Shown here piece after piece: positions 11,960 through 24,482 of a DNA stretch of 64,000 nucleotides. The stretch is from Ctena decussata. Taxonomy: Eukaryota > Mollusca > Bivalvia > Lucinida > Lucinidae. Position 1 is the stretch's first letter. Each line of letters starts with the position of its first letter. Below the pieces are notes generated by a model. The model was not told the DNA's origin, made no database searches, and saw only the letters and a list, made by a program, of their open reading frames with translations. The DNA is taken from positions 78,452,667-78,516,666 of the forward strand of contig OZ022509.1 in NCBI GenBank assembly GCA_963989385.1, read 5' to 3'. The translations under genes and the position numbers were made by a program.

Positions 11960-12278
11960 GTTATAAAACATTTTTGTGCTCAACTCAGCTGAGCATGATA
12001 ATTTCTTTGCTGACAAATATGAAAATGCCAACTTATGTTGGCATTTTCATATTTATAAGCAAAGAAAATTTCATACTGCTGAGCATGAAATTTTCTCTGC
12101 TGGTAAATATGAAAATGCCAACTAATGTTGGCATTTTCATATTCATAAGCAGAGAAAATGACCTACTCAGCTAAACTTAGCTTGAAAACAACTGTACTTA
12201 CGGTATCAGTAATTTGCTATTTATTAGCAGCTAAAATTTCATGCTCAGCTGAGTTGAGCATGAAAAAAGTTTTATAAC
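11960..12278. mobile_element. Nested palindromic element
   Basis: The outer arms are gttataaaacatttttgtgc and a complementary gcatgaaaaaagttttataac, about 320 bp apart. Next come ctcaactcagctgagcat and its partner. Inside sit two tandem hairpins, each with arms aaatatgaaaatgccaac and gttggcattttcatatt (centres near 12034 and 12125). It looks like a foldback MITE whose core hairpin was duplicated. Confidence 0.65.
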
Positions 12279-12457
12279 CTCAGTGCCTGGTCACCGTCTC
12301 TTCACACCCTACTTCAGTGTCATTCTATCATGTTTAATTGTATCTCCTACTTTCTTGAACTAGTAGCTTCTGGTGACAATAATACTTCTTACAAAGGCTC
12401 TCATTAATCGTGATCACTTTTAATACTGGGGCCTAGAATCTATGCAAACAGTTCAGA

Positions 12458-12732
12458 CCCGCCGGGCCGCGTACTGAGCGCAATCGGTAGGGCACCTGAC
12501 TCATAAGTCAGAGGTCCTGGGTTCGAAACCCGGTCTGGTCACATACTTCCGTTTCTCTTTCCGCTGATTCAAAAAGGGCAGTTGTCAGTTACTGGCGAAA
12601 GTATGTGCACTAAGTACTGGTTACCCGCTTAGGAGGTCTAAACCTGCCCAGGAATAGTGTGGTAAGGTTACCTGACCGTCCCGACATGACCATAGATGTT
12701 TACCGTGGACGTTAAGCGCCAAATCAATCAAT
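12458..12732 (+). repeat. tRNA-derived SINE, family A
   Basis: A tRNA-like head covers about 12466-12540: an A box near agcgcaatcggtagg, a loop with cataa, and the B box gggttcgaaaccc. The body carries gctgattcaaaaaggg, cgcttaggaggtctaa and accgtcccgacatgacc, and a short (atca)n tail follows. The 9-bp direct repeat cagttcaga flanks it (12449-12457 and 12733-12741), so this is a retroposed SINE with a target-site duplication and not a working tRNA gene. Other copies are at 34936-35202, 44366-44612 and 54937-55072. Confidence 0.85.
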
Positions 12733-12954
12733 CAGTTCAGAGTCATATCAGAAAAGTATTACAGAGTAGTGTGATCAGAAGCAATGTGACCAAGATCAGC
12801 ACTGTTGTCCATTTCGTTGCAGTTTCTGACAAATCACCATAATAAATCGTTCAAATATGAGGCCACAGTAATTGGGTACGGTATCCCAATATTTGAGGTG
12901 AGTGCTCTATGCTATTCCATCATTTCTACAAGGGGCATAATTTTTAGACTCTCT

Positions 12955-13060
12955 CTTTGCTTACGTGATCAAATGAAATCTTCCAAAATGGGTCTACTGT
13001 TAAATAAAATAATTTGCTCCCGTGGGAGCAAATTATTTTCTTTAAGAGTTGCCCTTAAAT
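12955..13060. repeat. Repeat with GGAGCAAATT hairpin
   Basis: The hairpin aataatttgctcccg / gggagcaaattatt sits in front of tctttaagagttgccc. Similar hairpins are at 18400-18445, 31560-31610 and 51670-51770. It is non-coding. Confidence 0.5.
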
Positions 13061-13149
13061 GAAAAAGGGAATCAAACATGAAAATGACAGAGTAGCTTCC
13101 CCTGAAAGAGATCCCTATCACCGTAATCTCACTACAGCAGTCAACAAAT

Positions 13150-13385
13150 GAGCCACGAAACGAGAAAACCAACAAAGTGGTAGTGCGCCAAGCAAAGACT
13201 CAGATCAGCCTGGGCATCCGCCCAGACTGATCAGATTCTTCGCTGAGCGCTTAAATGGTAGCTCGGGGTCTAAGCTACCTTCATGCTGACAGCGAAGACT
13301 CTGATCAAACTGGGCGGATTTACAGGCTGATCTGAATCTTCGCTGGGCACGCAATCACTTTGTTGGTTTTCTCGTGTCGTGGCTC
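13150..13385. mobile_element. GAGCCGCG palindromic MITE, full length
   Basis: Full copy of about 236 bp. The terminal arms gagccacgaaacgag and ctcgtgtcgtggctc, both internal stem-loops (gactcagatcagcctgggca and partner) and the central ggtctaagctacc are present. Flanks are aaat on the left and atat on the right, so the 4-bp duplication is imperfect here. Confidence 0.8.
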
Positions 13386-13754
13386 ATATTGCTTTTGCTG
13401 ACATCGCCTGTGGTAAAACACATAAAGACAATGTCTTTTGGCATGCAATTACAGGACATAATTACAGAGCAGTGATCTTCTGTTCCCTCTCAGGGCAGTA
13501 TACTCAATAAGTAAAGTGTCAATTAAGAAACTGATCACTTTCTATGCTACAGCGTTTTTCTGGAAGGCGTTATTGTTTGACCAAACCAGCTTTGGGACAC
13601 TTTTGTACATTTTTGTAACAGGCAGTGTCGTTCTTATTTTCATTCATCAAAGAACGCGCTCAGAATGCGTCCCTTGGTAAATAAGGGAAGCTGACTTTGA
13701 CAGAATTACAAACGTCTTGATAGTGGGTTTAAAGGCAATTCGGACAGAAAAACT

Positions 13755-13804
13755 AAATGCTAATTTAGAGCATACATACGTATGTATGCTCTAAATTAGC
13801 ATTT
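13755..13804. repeat. Perfect 50-bp palindrome
   Basis: The two 25-base arms are exact reverse complements with no spacer. The left arm starts aaatgctaatttagagc and the axis falls at catac/gtatg. It is non-coding and could extrude as a cruciform. Confidence 0.8.
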
Positions 13805-14045
13805 ATGTTTATGCACATGTAAAATATAAAAACATAATGCACATCCAGAACATACGTTCTTAGCATCATATGTTTAATCGACGCTTGTACAAGTATTTAT
13901 GTTCAAAAAGAAATGTAGTATGCATAATATGCGTATCTCGCTTCTGTTGAAGACTAGACAAGATTGGCAGTGCATGACTAAATCAATACATTACTTTTGA
14001 CATATTTCGGCAACATATATATGATCATGTATTTCTCTGTGAAGC

Positions 14046-14215
14046 GTCCACGTGGTGGAGTGGATAGCACGCCCGACTTTGGACCATGGGTCGAGTCCCG
14101 CTGGGAGCGAGATTCTGTCCGAACTTAAATGGCGCTTCATTCTACAGAGCCCTTGAAAATAAACCTCAGTCGGCCCTGGTATGACTGAAATACTGTTGAA
14201 AAGGACATGAAACCG
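14046..14215 (+). repeat. tRNA-derived SINE, family C
   Basis: The tRNA-like head has A-box-like gtggtggagtggata and B-box-like gggtcgagtccc. The body ends with tatgactgaaatactgttg followed by aaaaggacatgaaac. The same tail occurs at 63190-63210 and, on the opposite strand, at 8050, 52550, 52885 and 61920. Confidence 0.65.
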
Positions 14216-14790
14216 CCAAGTGATCCATCATTCCATCTTCCAGATATGAATGAAGTGTTGTTACCGCCCAAGTCATCCACCATCCATTATTTCATCGTCA
14301 TTTCAGGTAATTTTAGCAATTTTTTGGCAACATATAACGACTTGCCATCTATTGTACTGTATTTTTTTTCCATAACAGATAACAATGCTCCACCATCCTT
14401 GACTTTATCGGCAACAAGATTATGTCACTCTTTTAAAGACATTTTCTAATTGAACAAAAACATTGCAGAAAAAATGTACTAGTATGTTACAATCTGTTTT
14501 ATATTGTTTCCTCAGTTTACAGATAATTTTAAAAAGTCGCCAAAGCAATGAAATTAATTGCAAAATATTTCATACTGATGCAGAAAATGACAATCAATAG
14601 TCATAGATAAGGCTAAGCTTAATTATTTCATCTTTATTTGAAGTGATAATATTCCAAGAAAGTTCAATAATTAAGTTATTCTGACATCTGGAAAGTGCAT
14701 CAGTTGTACGCTTGTCTTGTCTTTTGAGAGATTAATTATCGATGGCTTTATCCACAACAAACAAAAAATGAAAAAAAAGAAAAGAATATT

Positions 14791-14961
14791 GAGTCACCAA
14801 CAAAGTGGCATGTGCGTCCAGCGAAGACTCAGATCAGTTTGGGCATTCTTAAACCCTTGAAGCGCAAGGCGAAGACTGATCAGACTGGGTGGATGTCCAG
14901 GCTGATCTGATGCTTCGCTTGGTGTACATGCTACTTTGTTTGTTTTGTCGTGTAGCGGCTC
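14791..14961. mobile_element. GAGCCGCG palindromic MITE, decayed copy
   Basis: The left end is damaged (gagtcaccaacaaagtgg instead of gagccgcgac...). The right end is intact (gtcgtgtagcggctc). The internal stems are partly lost around 14855-14870. Confidence 0.65.
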
Positions 14962-14964
14962 AAA

Positions 14965-17340
14965 TTTAATGTTTTATTATCAACAATTTTACTGTTTATG
15001 TGAATGGATACCATTTAGAAAAAGAGACTCTATCATTTCCACTTTTGCCCCCCCCCCCGCCTTCCCTTTCAACAGGGGTCAAATTTTTAAAACAAGAATG
15101 TTCCCCCCTGGGAGAAATAGAACTCCTTCCGAACAGGTTTCATAGCCCAGTGAAGCGCACAGTTCCCACAGTATCAAAGTTGTTCCCGCCTTTCAAAAAG
15201 TGGTGAGAACACAAGGAGGTAGACCCATACATCTTAAGGAGAAATAAAGTAACTGCGCAAGATTCAAACAACCATTTTTAATCCTTATCGCCTGTCAATC
15301 ACAGTATTGACTATAGTTGAAGCACATCCCTATAAAAAGTGGCAAAGTTAGACACTGACAAAGTTAGACACATACATGCCAGTGCACGATTACTTAATCA
15401 CCTGTTCTCAGAGTAGGCGCGCAATAAAATTATAAAAACGTGAAATTATTTTTTTGAAAGAAATGCAAATATTCTTTATTTCATGCATCATAATATATCT
15501 CAAGAACCTTGTCAAAATATCTGCATTCGGAGAGGATTCTTTAGTCAACTTCCAGCCTCTCCAAAGGCCAGGGGGGTACACTAAATGAGTAACTTAAGGT
15601 GCTACCCTTTCGTTAGTAAAACTGCAAATAATGTACATGAGATACTGTTGAAAGTAATGTCTGTGAAACATTTTAGCACATAAAATTGTTGTGCATAATA
15701 AACCAGAGGATATCATTTATCTAACAAACCACAAACTATTAGAATCTTAAGAAGTGCAGTACTCATGCACTAGTTGTTTCCAAACAGGCTTAAAGCACTG
15801 ACTTCTTTTTTCGTCAGAACAAAAAGAAAGATGCTCTTGTGAATATTTTCATATCAACGGGTTGCAGTATCAATGCATGTAAAATTACCAAGGAAAGAAA
15901 TAAGATGAGTAAAAAAGTAACAGCTGTAGAATAAATTTACTTGAGTAACGTAGCTTACATAATAAGTAAGTATAGCAAGCAAATAAAAGATATAAAAATC
16001 TAAACGCCAGTAACATTAAAAATGTATTTTTTTCTTACTGAGAATAGTATCACTTGTTATCAACAATTTTTAAAACTGCTTTACCAATTTCATTCACTCA
16101 AAACCATAAAAAGTATATCACAGGAAGGTAACTAGTACTGATTCGTATACTGACAGACGCATATATCAGTGGCACTGTCAACAGCATTCGTTTATTTGCA
16201 AAAGTTACAGATACACATTTTAGTGACTTTGTATCATATTTTACTTTCTAATTTTTTACCAATTATACTACAATCTTGTATACTACAAGACTACAGTGAA
16301 TCTGTAGGGTACGCTATCAAATTATATGAACAAGCCTGCCGTAATTTTCAGGTGATCCAACCACTATTCTCTGTTTTGACGCTTAACTTTTAATTCATAT
16401 GCATAGGTCACCATAGTTTATACCATGTATTTACATGTAAAATTGGTGAGACGTTAATAAAATTATCTTATCTTATCTTATCTTACCAAGTGTGGAAGAA
16501 ACAGTTGACCTATTTGATACCTGTTCATTATAGATTGGTAACGTTACTTACAGATCAAATGACTAGGCAATAAAGAAAGTCATATGAAACACAGAATTAA
16601 ATGATTCGAATATAATTATTTGTTTGAGAAAATTTGAAGTTTCTGTTGAAAAGATTTTATATTCAATGCCATTGAAAATTGTCAGAACATTGCCATGCGC
16701 AGATACCAGTGACGTGATAGATATGTTACCATAGTACCTGTGGAATAACTCAATGCTGTGCGTCTGCTAGGATACTGGTATTTTATTATGGTATTTGCTA
16801 TGGTAACAGATTTATGATGTCATTGGTATCGGAACATGGCAAACAGGGTTTGCCATGCTCCGCCAACTTTTCAATTACTTCAAACTAAAATTCTTTTAAC
16901 AGAAACTTCAGATTTTCTCAATCAGATAATTACTTTCAAGTCAGTTTTTCCTTTGACTTTACGGACGGACGGTAGCCCTTACTGCGACCATGGATACATT
17001 CCACTGAGATGCGGAGGAAACACGTAACGAGAATGGATAATCACCCACAAATGACCTTAAGGACGCGGCCAAGATCACCAAAATTTAAGTCGGTCTTAAG
17101 TTTGTCACGATGATACAGCTATGCAAGTATAAACCTATTATGTGGTTTAAGTGATATCGTGGGTACAAGACATTGTCACGCCGACGCAGACAAAGAAAAA
17201 AGTAACAGCGTAAGAGCTCCTGTGACCTTGAAAATAGGGTAAAAGTCAACAAAACCTAATCAGCTTTTTGGCTTGTACCAATGACGTATATTCAAGAAAT
17301 GCCAAGAATGCCGACAAGGGCAGACAGACAGATAGATCCA
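14965..17340. other. Gene-free stretch with a LINE-like 3' tail
   Basis: No exon was recognised. C-rich tract near 15050-15060. The pentanucleotide tail (cttat)n at 16466-16486 follows a plus-strand ttaataaaat and looks like the 3' end of a tail-repeat LINE, but the upstream frame (16169-16393) has no motif I can name. The 15-mer gtaacgtagcttacat ends at 15960. Confidence 0.4.
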
Positions 17341-17347
17341 TCCATCC

Positions 17348-18029
<682 letters not shown>

Positions 18030-20690
18030 TTGTCATGCCGACACAGAGGCTGACACCAACATGATCCGCACTGCAAAAATACATCCCGGTCCCCGCCCCC
18101 TCCCCCACGCACCCCCACACCTTTGCTTAAGGAACATAATGAGAAAAGTGAGAAACGTATACCTCTGAGAAGCAGTTGATAAGCTATGTAACCATGAATA
18201 ACTGTCCTACTTTATTTTGACGTTGTCTTCTTTCATTCTCTGATGTGTGGAAATCGGAGCAATTCAAGTGTATCTTCATTAAGGTGTATGGGTACACCTT
18301 CAAGTTTTCCGCCACTGTCAGGAAGGGAAACAACCTTTGTGGCATCCTGTTTGTTTCCCCCGGACGAGAGATCTGTATCCGCATGGAGTCTTCTCCCTCA
18401 GAAAATAATTTGCTCAAAGGAGCAAATTCTTTTAAGAGTCGAACCTTATTAGTAGCTATTCTCTTATATGATAGAGTTTGCTCGTAGGGAAGTAAATGTT
18501 TTGAATTAAGTATTGAGAAAAAAGGTCAAAATGAAGATGCTTACTGATTTTACCTGAACGTGTACCCATTCCCTCAATTTATAACCGCACATAAAGTCAA
18601 CAGGTTATTCTATGTTTTCAATGTTGAATAACTATCACTGCATATTAAGCTGGTGCCGGACCGGCTTGGCTTTCGTAAGCTCGCGATTTGGTCTTATTTC
18701 TTATGGAGTTAGCATGTCTGCACATATAACATAATCATACGAAGTTTTCATACAAAGTTATTTTTTTTACTTATCTAAACTAGGGTGTAACAATAATGGG
18801 AATCAGAAATCGACAATTAGCAGACGACACAACTGTGTAAACCGGAAGTAGCTTTATTTTTTATTTGGCATATCTTCAACAGCAGTTCTGGAACAAGGGC
18901 AAACTACAAATAACGTAGCTTACATAACGTAGCTTACATCATACGATATAACTATGCATACTTCAATAAACGAAATATACTATGCACACTAAATATAGCA
19001 ATTTTCTGTATGTATCAGACCCACCATTTACGGATTTAATTGTCACTTTACTGCATAAAGATACAAAGGCCGATCATTCGAGAGTGGTTGGCAGGTAAAA
19101 GGTTCAGGATGGTTCAATTGTAGCGTTTGAACTACCGTGACGTCAGTTTTTATAGCCATTGTATCTGAAGTACATATTTGATCATGTACAAAAGCCAAAA
19201 CCATAATGAGGCGGCTGGTTTGCTGCTAAAATAAAGGAAAACGCTCTAAAACATTTGATTATGCTACGCGTATGAGGTTTACAAAGTTCGGAAATTCGAC
19301 GTTTTCCCTTGTTTTTACGTCATCATCTTAAAAAGTTGTTTCTAATCGCTATTTCTTGGATTCCTTTCGAGTGTTTGATTGTTTGGTATCTACCAATATG
19401 ATAACGTAAACAATTCAGAAAGAAAATTCTTCCCGGTTACTGAGCATAAGTCAAAAGTCTCAGACTAACGTCATCATTTTCTCACAGTTACGCTACACTC
19501 CAATGAAGAAACTTCACAGTTCAATTAATCATGGTGTGACCTTTAGTTTTAGCCTATTGGTTTTTCTCATGTTTTGATTCTGCATTGAACCGAAGCACCC
19601 GTGAATCATTGCAAATTGGACCGAATTATAATGTTTTAACGTCAATGGCGCATGCTAAGCTTCGTCAGTTTTAAGCTTAACCATATTTTTACACATTCAA
19701 TAGCTTTGACAGGAAAACTGGGCATGAAAATAATAAGAAAGACCATACAAAAAAGCACATGCTTGCCATTTTTATGTTGCTTTTCAATGGGTGCGAATTT
19801 CGGCGAATGACCCCTTCCGTGCTTTCACCTAATAACGGTTTTAAAGATGGCTTTTGTAATTCCATGGTATCTTAAGCCCCAAATACAGTTCCCTTCGATG
19901 CATTTTCATTTCGCTCAATGTTGCACTTCAGTAATTAGTTAAATTGCAAAATACAAAAATTTGCTAAATATATTTTGCTTAGTAAAGCAAGTCGAAAGTT
20001 TTTGTTAGTTTTGCACTACTCTTGTAAGCATATCGATCGCAAAAAAACTAACATTCCTCCTTTTTCTGTAGATTTTTCACAATTGCGATAACGTAGCTTA
20101 CATCCTTATCCATTCTGTTAAACGTGTAGTTTTCAGAGAAAAAATGCTTCAAGTTATAAGCAGTCAATGCATCTATATAGGCGCTATCGAATTTGACAAA
20201 CATAAATGCTTATTTTAAAGATTTACTTGGAAGCGAAACACTTGCTTATTGCTTGCTAACGATTCAGTATCATGCGGGTAACGTAGCTTACATACATTTT
20301 GGCGACACTGCATATGAAAAAAAATCTTTCCATAGGGAGGTGTGATTTATAAAATGGTATTTTAGGTTTGCCTATTTACATATTCTGTTCACTTCAGAAG
20401 CATACTCTTATTACATTTTACATATATTTTGCGGGAAAATGGGATGCAATGGTTTGTACCATACAGAAAGACATGTGTTTTATGCCAGTTTTAGCCTGTT
20501 CAAACATCGAGAATGGAAAAACTTGTGAATGTGATGCTTTAATTCACAACTGAAAATGAAAAACACATCTTTGAGCTGGAATGGAAGTATGTTTAAGCCC
20601 TGTGAAATGTTTTTGATAAGTGTTTAGACTATAAGACACCGAATATTAAGACTTGTTTGTCTATTCTGAGAACAGGTGTAATATGGAAAA
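18030..20690. other. Gene-free stretch with recurring 15-mer
   Basis: No exon was recognised. The word taacgtagcttacat occurs at 18911-18925, overlapping a second aacgtagcttacat, then at 20089-20103 and 20279-20293. The block 18278-18450 belongs to the dispersed repeat with the ggagcaaatt hairpin. Confidence 0.45.
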
Positions 20691-20695
20691 TAAAT

Positions 20696-20917
20696 GAGCC
20701 GCGACACGAGAAAAACAACATAGAGGTTGTGCACCCAGCGCTGACTCAGATCAGCCTGGGCATCCGCACAGTCAGATCAGGCTTAAAGTGTAGCTAAGGG
20801 TCTAAGCTACATCTATGCGGACAACGAAGACTCTAATCAGACTGGGCGGATGCCCAGGTTGGTCTGAGTCTGCGCTGGGCGCACAACCACTTTGTCGATT
20901 TCCTCGTGTGACGGCTC
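20696..20917. mobile_element. GAGCCGCG palindromic MITE
   Basis: Ends gagccgcgacacgag and ctcgtgtgacggctc. The right internal stem is intact (gactgggcggatgcccagg); the left one is partly deleted. No matching 4-bp flanks (aaat versus acat). A stray piece of the same family (ggttggtctgagtctgcg) recurs at 21104-21140. Confidence 0.75.
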
Positions 20918-20964
20918 ACATGTATTCATAAATTTCTACACTTAAATTGCAATGAGTTCTCCCT

Positions 20965-21105
20965 GGGCCCAGGTTCACAATCACACCTTAAGAGATTAGG
21001 AACACCTTAAAGTAAGATTTTACCTTTAAGTGCTTAAAAGTGAATCTTTACAACACCTTAGCGCTAAGGTATTCCTTAAATTAAGGAAAAAACTTAAATC
21101 TTAAA
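20965..21105. repeat. CTTAAG-rich inverted repeats
   Basis: A dense set of short inverted words (caccttaag, ccttaaagt, cacttaaggt-like, cctttaagt) ends at a broken piece of the GAGCCGCG MITE. It is non-coding and probably a decayed palindromic element. Confidence 0.35.
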
Positions 21106-21433
21106 GGTTGGTCTGAGTCTGCGCTGGGCGCACAACTACTGAGCTCGATGAGTTTATATGCTTTACTATAATGTCTCACTGATGATGCAGGAGGTCCCTT
21201 CGTGAGACTGAGGTTGCGCCAGTGAGAGGAGTTTAAGCGCTCACTAGTTTATGCTGTCATTCAACGCAAGGCAGAAACTACGGGTGTGAATCCCCATTGT
21301 GGTATCTCAAGCATATTGGTCACTTGTATTGGTCACTTTGTTTCTGTTTGTTGTGTGGTTTAAAATAGTACACAAGGCAAAAACAGACGTGTTTTTTTGT
21401 GCTTTAATGCCTATGTGTGTTGTGTAGTACATA

Positions 21434-21672
21434 CATGTACAGGGGCGTAACTAGGGGCAATTTCATAATACGCACAACCATGTTTTATTCTCTACTTCTT
21501 GAAGGGAAAGCTAGTATTTCAGCCACTTTGGTAATTGGTATTGAAATCTTGTCTAATTTATAAATATTCAGCATGCAAATGTGCAGGTGCGTTTTGAAAT
21601 TTTGTCAATTTTGACAAAATTTCAATACGCACTTGCGTATTTGCCGTATAGGTAGCTACGCCCTTGATGTAT
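21434..21672. mobile_element. Small TIR element with CAGGGGCGTA ends
   Basis: The left end caggggcgtaactagg and the right end gtagctacgcccttg are imperfect inverted repeats. A strong internal hairpin lies at 21583-21637 (gcgttttgaaattttgtc / gacaaaatttcaatacgc). Such ends are common in hAT-like MITEs. No clean target duplication was found. Confidence 0.45.
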
Positions 21673-21763
21673 AAAGTTCCTAATAGTTTGACTGAGTATG
21701 TCTTTTGTCGAAGATGCACTGCTCCGTTTACCGTTTGTGACTCTATAATTGCGGGCCTTATTT

Positions 21764-21999
21764 GAGCCGCGACACGACAAAACCAACAATGTGGTTGTGC
21801 GCCCAGTGAAGACTCAGATCAGCCAGGACATCCAACCAGTCCAAATAGACTCTTCGCTAAAAGCTGAAAGGGTAGCTGAGGGTCTCAGCTACCTTCATGC
21901 GGCCAGCGAAGACTCTGATCAGACTGGGCGGATGCCCAGGCTGATCTGAGTCTGCGCTGTCCGCACAACCACATTGTTGGTTTTGTCGTGTCGCGGCTC
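21764..21999. mobile_element. GAGCCGCG palindromic MITE, ATTT target duplication
   Basis: Full-length copy with the terminal arms gagccgcgacacgac and gtcgtgtcgcggctc exactly complementary. The left internal stem is mutated while the right one (gactgggcggatgcccagg) is intact. The four bases attt flank both sides (21760-21763 and 22000-22003). Confidence 0.85.
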
Positions 22000-22004
22000 A
22001 TTTG

Positions 22005-22945
22005 TCTTTCGGAGCCTACTCTCTTGGTGAGTCACTTCAGCAGCTGTTTGTTTAGTATAACTTTTTTCTTACAAGCTGCCTAAGTATAAAAATTAGGTGT
22101 ACATACCCAAAAGCATATCTTATAGCTAAAAACTGACTTGCAGCATATTGCATGACTTCTAGCTCTTGTCTATTATTATTATTTATCAGCAACAGAGGCT
22201 GGATGTAAAAAATCTTTTTGCGTAATGATTTACAATTTGATACAGGTCCCTTAGTTCAACGAAGTTATGCGCATTGTGTTACAATTTTCCGACACTGCTA
22301 TCCTTTTCAATAATACATACATGTACAAATTTCAATTTCTAAATATCATTTTAATGCATTATGCATATAATTCTGAAACAAATGGAGCAAACTCTAACAA
22401 CCGCTTCTAATTTTGTTTTTTGTTGTTGTTGTTTTTTTTTAAACTATTTTAGTTACGGTGGCGGCGGCTATCTTGGATAGTCAATTCGCGAAAAAGAAAA
22501 AAAAAAAGAAAGAAAAAAAGATAATAATAGAAAACAACAGCTTCATGCAAGGTTCTTCGTGGTAAAATTTTAACTGGTCAATATGCATCCAGTGGCGCTT
22601 AGGATTTTTTGAAGAAAAAAATATTTTCCAAGGTTCAGAGCATGTGAGTGAATTTGAAAGAAAAAACAAGACAAATCTGATTATGAGAAAATGTATGAGT
22701 GGATCCGGTGAGTACAATAAGCAACATTTCTCTTTCATTTAAGCAAAAACTTAAAAAAGCTGCTGCTGGAGTGAGTGAACAAGAGAGAAGGCTGGGTTGT
22801 ACATGTACTTTGTTATTGTGGGTTTTTTTTTCTGCTGTTTGCAATCATAAACGTTCCTTTCTATAGCTACAACATTTTCTTCGAATGTTACCAAGGAGTA
22901 ACAATGAACCGATATTAGGTTTAATCAGGAATGACATGAAAACAA
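22005..22945. other. 3' flank of the beta-lactamase-like gene
   Basis: No coding exon was seen. This lies downstream of the minus-strand stop codon at 22946-22948 and should contain the 3' untranslated region. I could not identify a convincing polyadenylation signal. It includes T/GTT-rich and A-rich tracts at 22420-22520. Confidence 0.4.
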
Positions 22946-23637
22946 CTACAATTGTATCAATCCTGTGTAAAACAGAAATGCTAAAACTGAACACATAATA
23001 AGCAGTATAGTTGGCCTCTTGAACACACAGCCGCAACCGTTGGCTTTATTTGCCTTCCTCATAGTTAGAAAGACAACTTCTTTCGAAAATACCGGTGGCA
23101 ATTTTGGTTCAAAACTTGGAGCTGATAATGAGACAATAGCTGAATCAGTCTCGTCACTTTCAAACCGTAACGTCCCAAACCTTTTAAATGATTCCCAAAT
23201 TCCTGTTCCCTCTGCATAGAACTCATCTTTATTTGTCTTGGGATACAACAAAAATATTCCATACCCATAGTGCATTGCCATTGCATTAGATGTTCCGTTC
23301 CAAGAGATGTTTAAAGCGCCATATGCTCTGTTTGTATAAACGCCAACATACTTGTCTAAGGGTCTATTCGCAGTGAGATTTTTACGCTGCTCTGTTGGTT
23401 GCCTATTAGTATCTTTGGTCGTCCACGGTTGTGGAAATGTACAAAGGGTAGTGGTATTTAGCCATGGTTTGTAGCCTAGCAACAGATCCGAAATGTACAG
23501 GTGAATGTTGGTACGGAAAAGTATGCTCGGGTCGTCTCCAGTAAGAGCCACGAATATACCAATGTCGTATTTGGAGATTAGTGTCACCAAGGCTCTGTAG
23601 CCAAAGGTGGAACCGGAGTGGCTAATGACAGGATAAC
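22946..23637 (-). CDS. Beta-lactamase-like gene, exon 5 (last)
   Basis: The exon starts after a clear acceptor (ctttgtag) and ends at a TAG at 22946-22948. It supplies about residues 349-578. It opens with GYPVISHSGSTFGY, whose HSG (residues 355-357) is the third active-site motif, the counterpart of KTG in bacterial class C enzymes. The middle part is an all-beta, glycosylation-rich tail of the type that follows the catalytic domain in animal family members. It has several NxS/T sites, for example in NISWNGTS. The last 25 residues or so (PTILLIMCSVLAFLFYTGLI...) are hydrophobic, so the protein may be membrane-anchored at its C terminus, which is unusual for the secreted relatives. The frame joins exon 4 in phase 1. 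Confidence 0.9.
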
Positions 23638-23694
23638 CTACAAAGACAAAACATCGTACAAAAATAAACAAATAAAATGAATAATGAATAAAAA

Positions 23695-23850
23695 AAGACA
23701 CCAAAAATAATACCCGCATTGTCCTAAAATGGAACAGTTTGGTTTTACAATGTAGTAATGCTCCTAAAAAGATGCAGATGGAATGGCAAACAATGTAGGC
23801 CCTGATCAGACTGATCTGGGTCTATCCTATTTGCACAGAATAACTGTCCC
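23695..23850. repeat. Dispersed GAACAGTTTGG repeat fragment in intron 4
   Basis: The words cattgtcctaaaatg, gaacagtttggttttac, gatgcagatggaatggcaaa and ccctgatcagactgatctgg appear in the order seen at 51480-51600. It is non-coding, inside the 845-bp intron 4 of the beta-lactamase-like gene. Confidence 0.55.
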
Positions 23851-24055
23851 AATACGTAGAGCTTTTTTACGGTATATTTGAATTGCAACCCTGTCTTTAA
23901 TCAACGTTTCGTCTTCCATTGTGACATTCTATTCTAGATATAGAAAGAGCATCAGCCTTTAATGTCTTTTTTATTCAATATATCATCAAATTTAGTCCAC
24001 AGCCAGCATTTAATCCTTTACCTGAGGTACAATTGCTCGCTTCAAAAGGTACACT

Positions 24056-24165
24056 TTCAGTTCAGTTCAGTTCAGTTCAATTCTCTTATCGACGTCACCC
24101 AAGTGGCTCAACGGTACGTAACCATAGTTGCACACACTTGGCGCCGTGTGTCCGTCCAATGGTAC
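24056..24165 (-). repeat. Short retroelement 3' end with (TTCAG)n tail
   Basis: On the plus strand, four ttcag units are followed by ttatcgacgtcacccaag, tggctcaacggtacgtaacc and a ggcgccgtgtgtc word. The same block with a (tgttc)n tail lies at 51237-51337. Read on the minus strand, each is a short body ending in a pentanucleotide tail, the usual 3' structure of tail-repeat LINEs or the SINEs they mobilise. Confidence 0.6.
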
Positions 24166-24482
24166 ACTTTCAGGAGAAGCAACTTTCAGTTATACTCATT
24201 TACGCCACATTTTCAATGGGGGTAAACTTTTAAAGGTAAGAATTTGCTCCTCTTACAGCACATTCTTTCTTTTAAACTTAGAAAGTCTATGCTTTTTATA
24301 GAAAGCAGCAAACATGACCACAGAAAAAATACACCATACCTTTACCTTGAGGTGACCATAGCGGCGGCTCTGTTGTAAGAGAGACAACTCGGTTTTGGAG
24401 CATAACACTTTGTGACTGCAGTTACTGGCATGCATTATTGGCTTCAAAAAGACCCTTTTTAAACATAGCATAAAAGATTTAC

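Noticed and set aside
12466..12540. tRNA gene
   Set aside because: The tRNA-like part continues into a SINE body with a target duplication; the acceptor arm does not pair cleanly.
16169..16393. Possible LINE C-terminal protein before the (cttat)n tail
   Set aside because: The position is suggestive, but I see no reverse transcriptase or zinc-binding motif in it.
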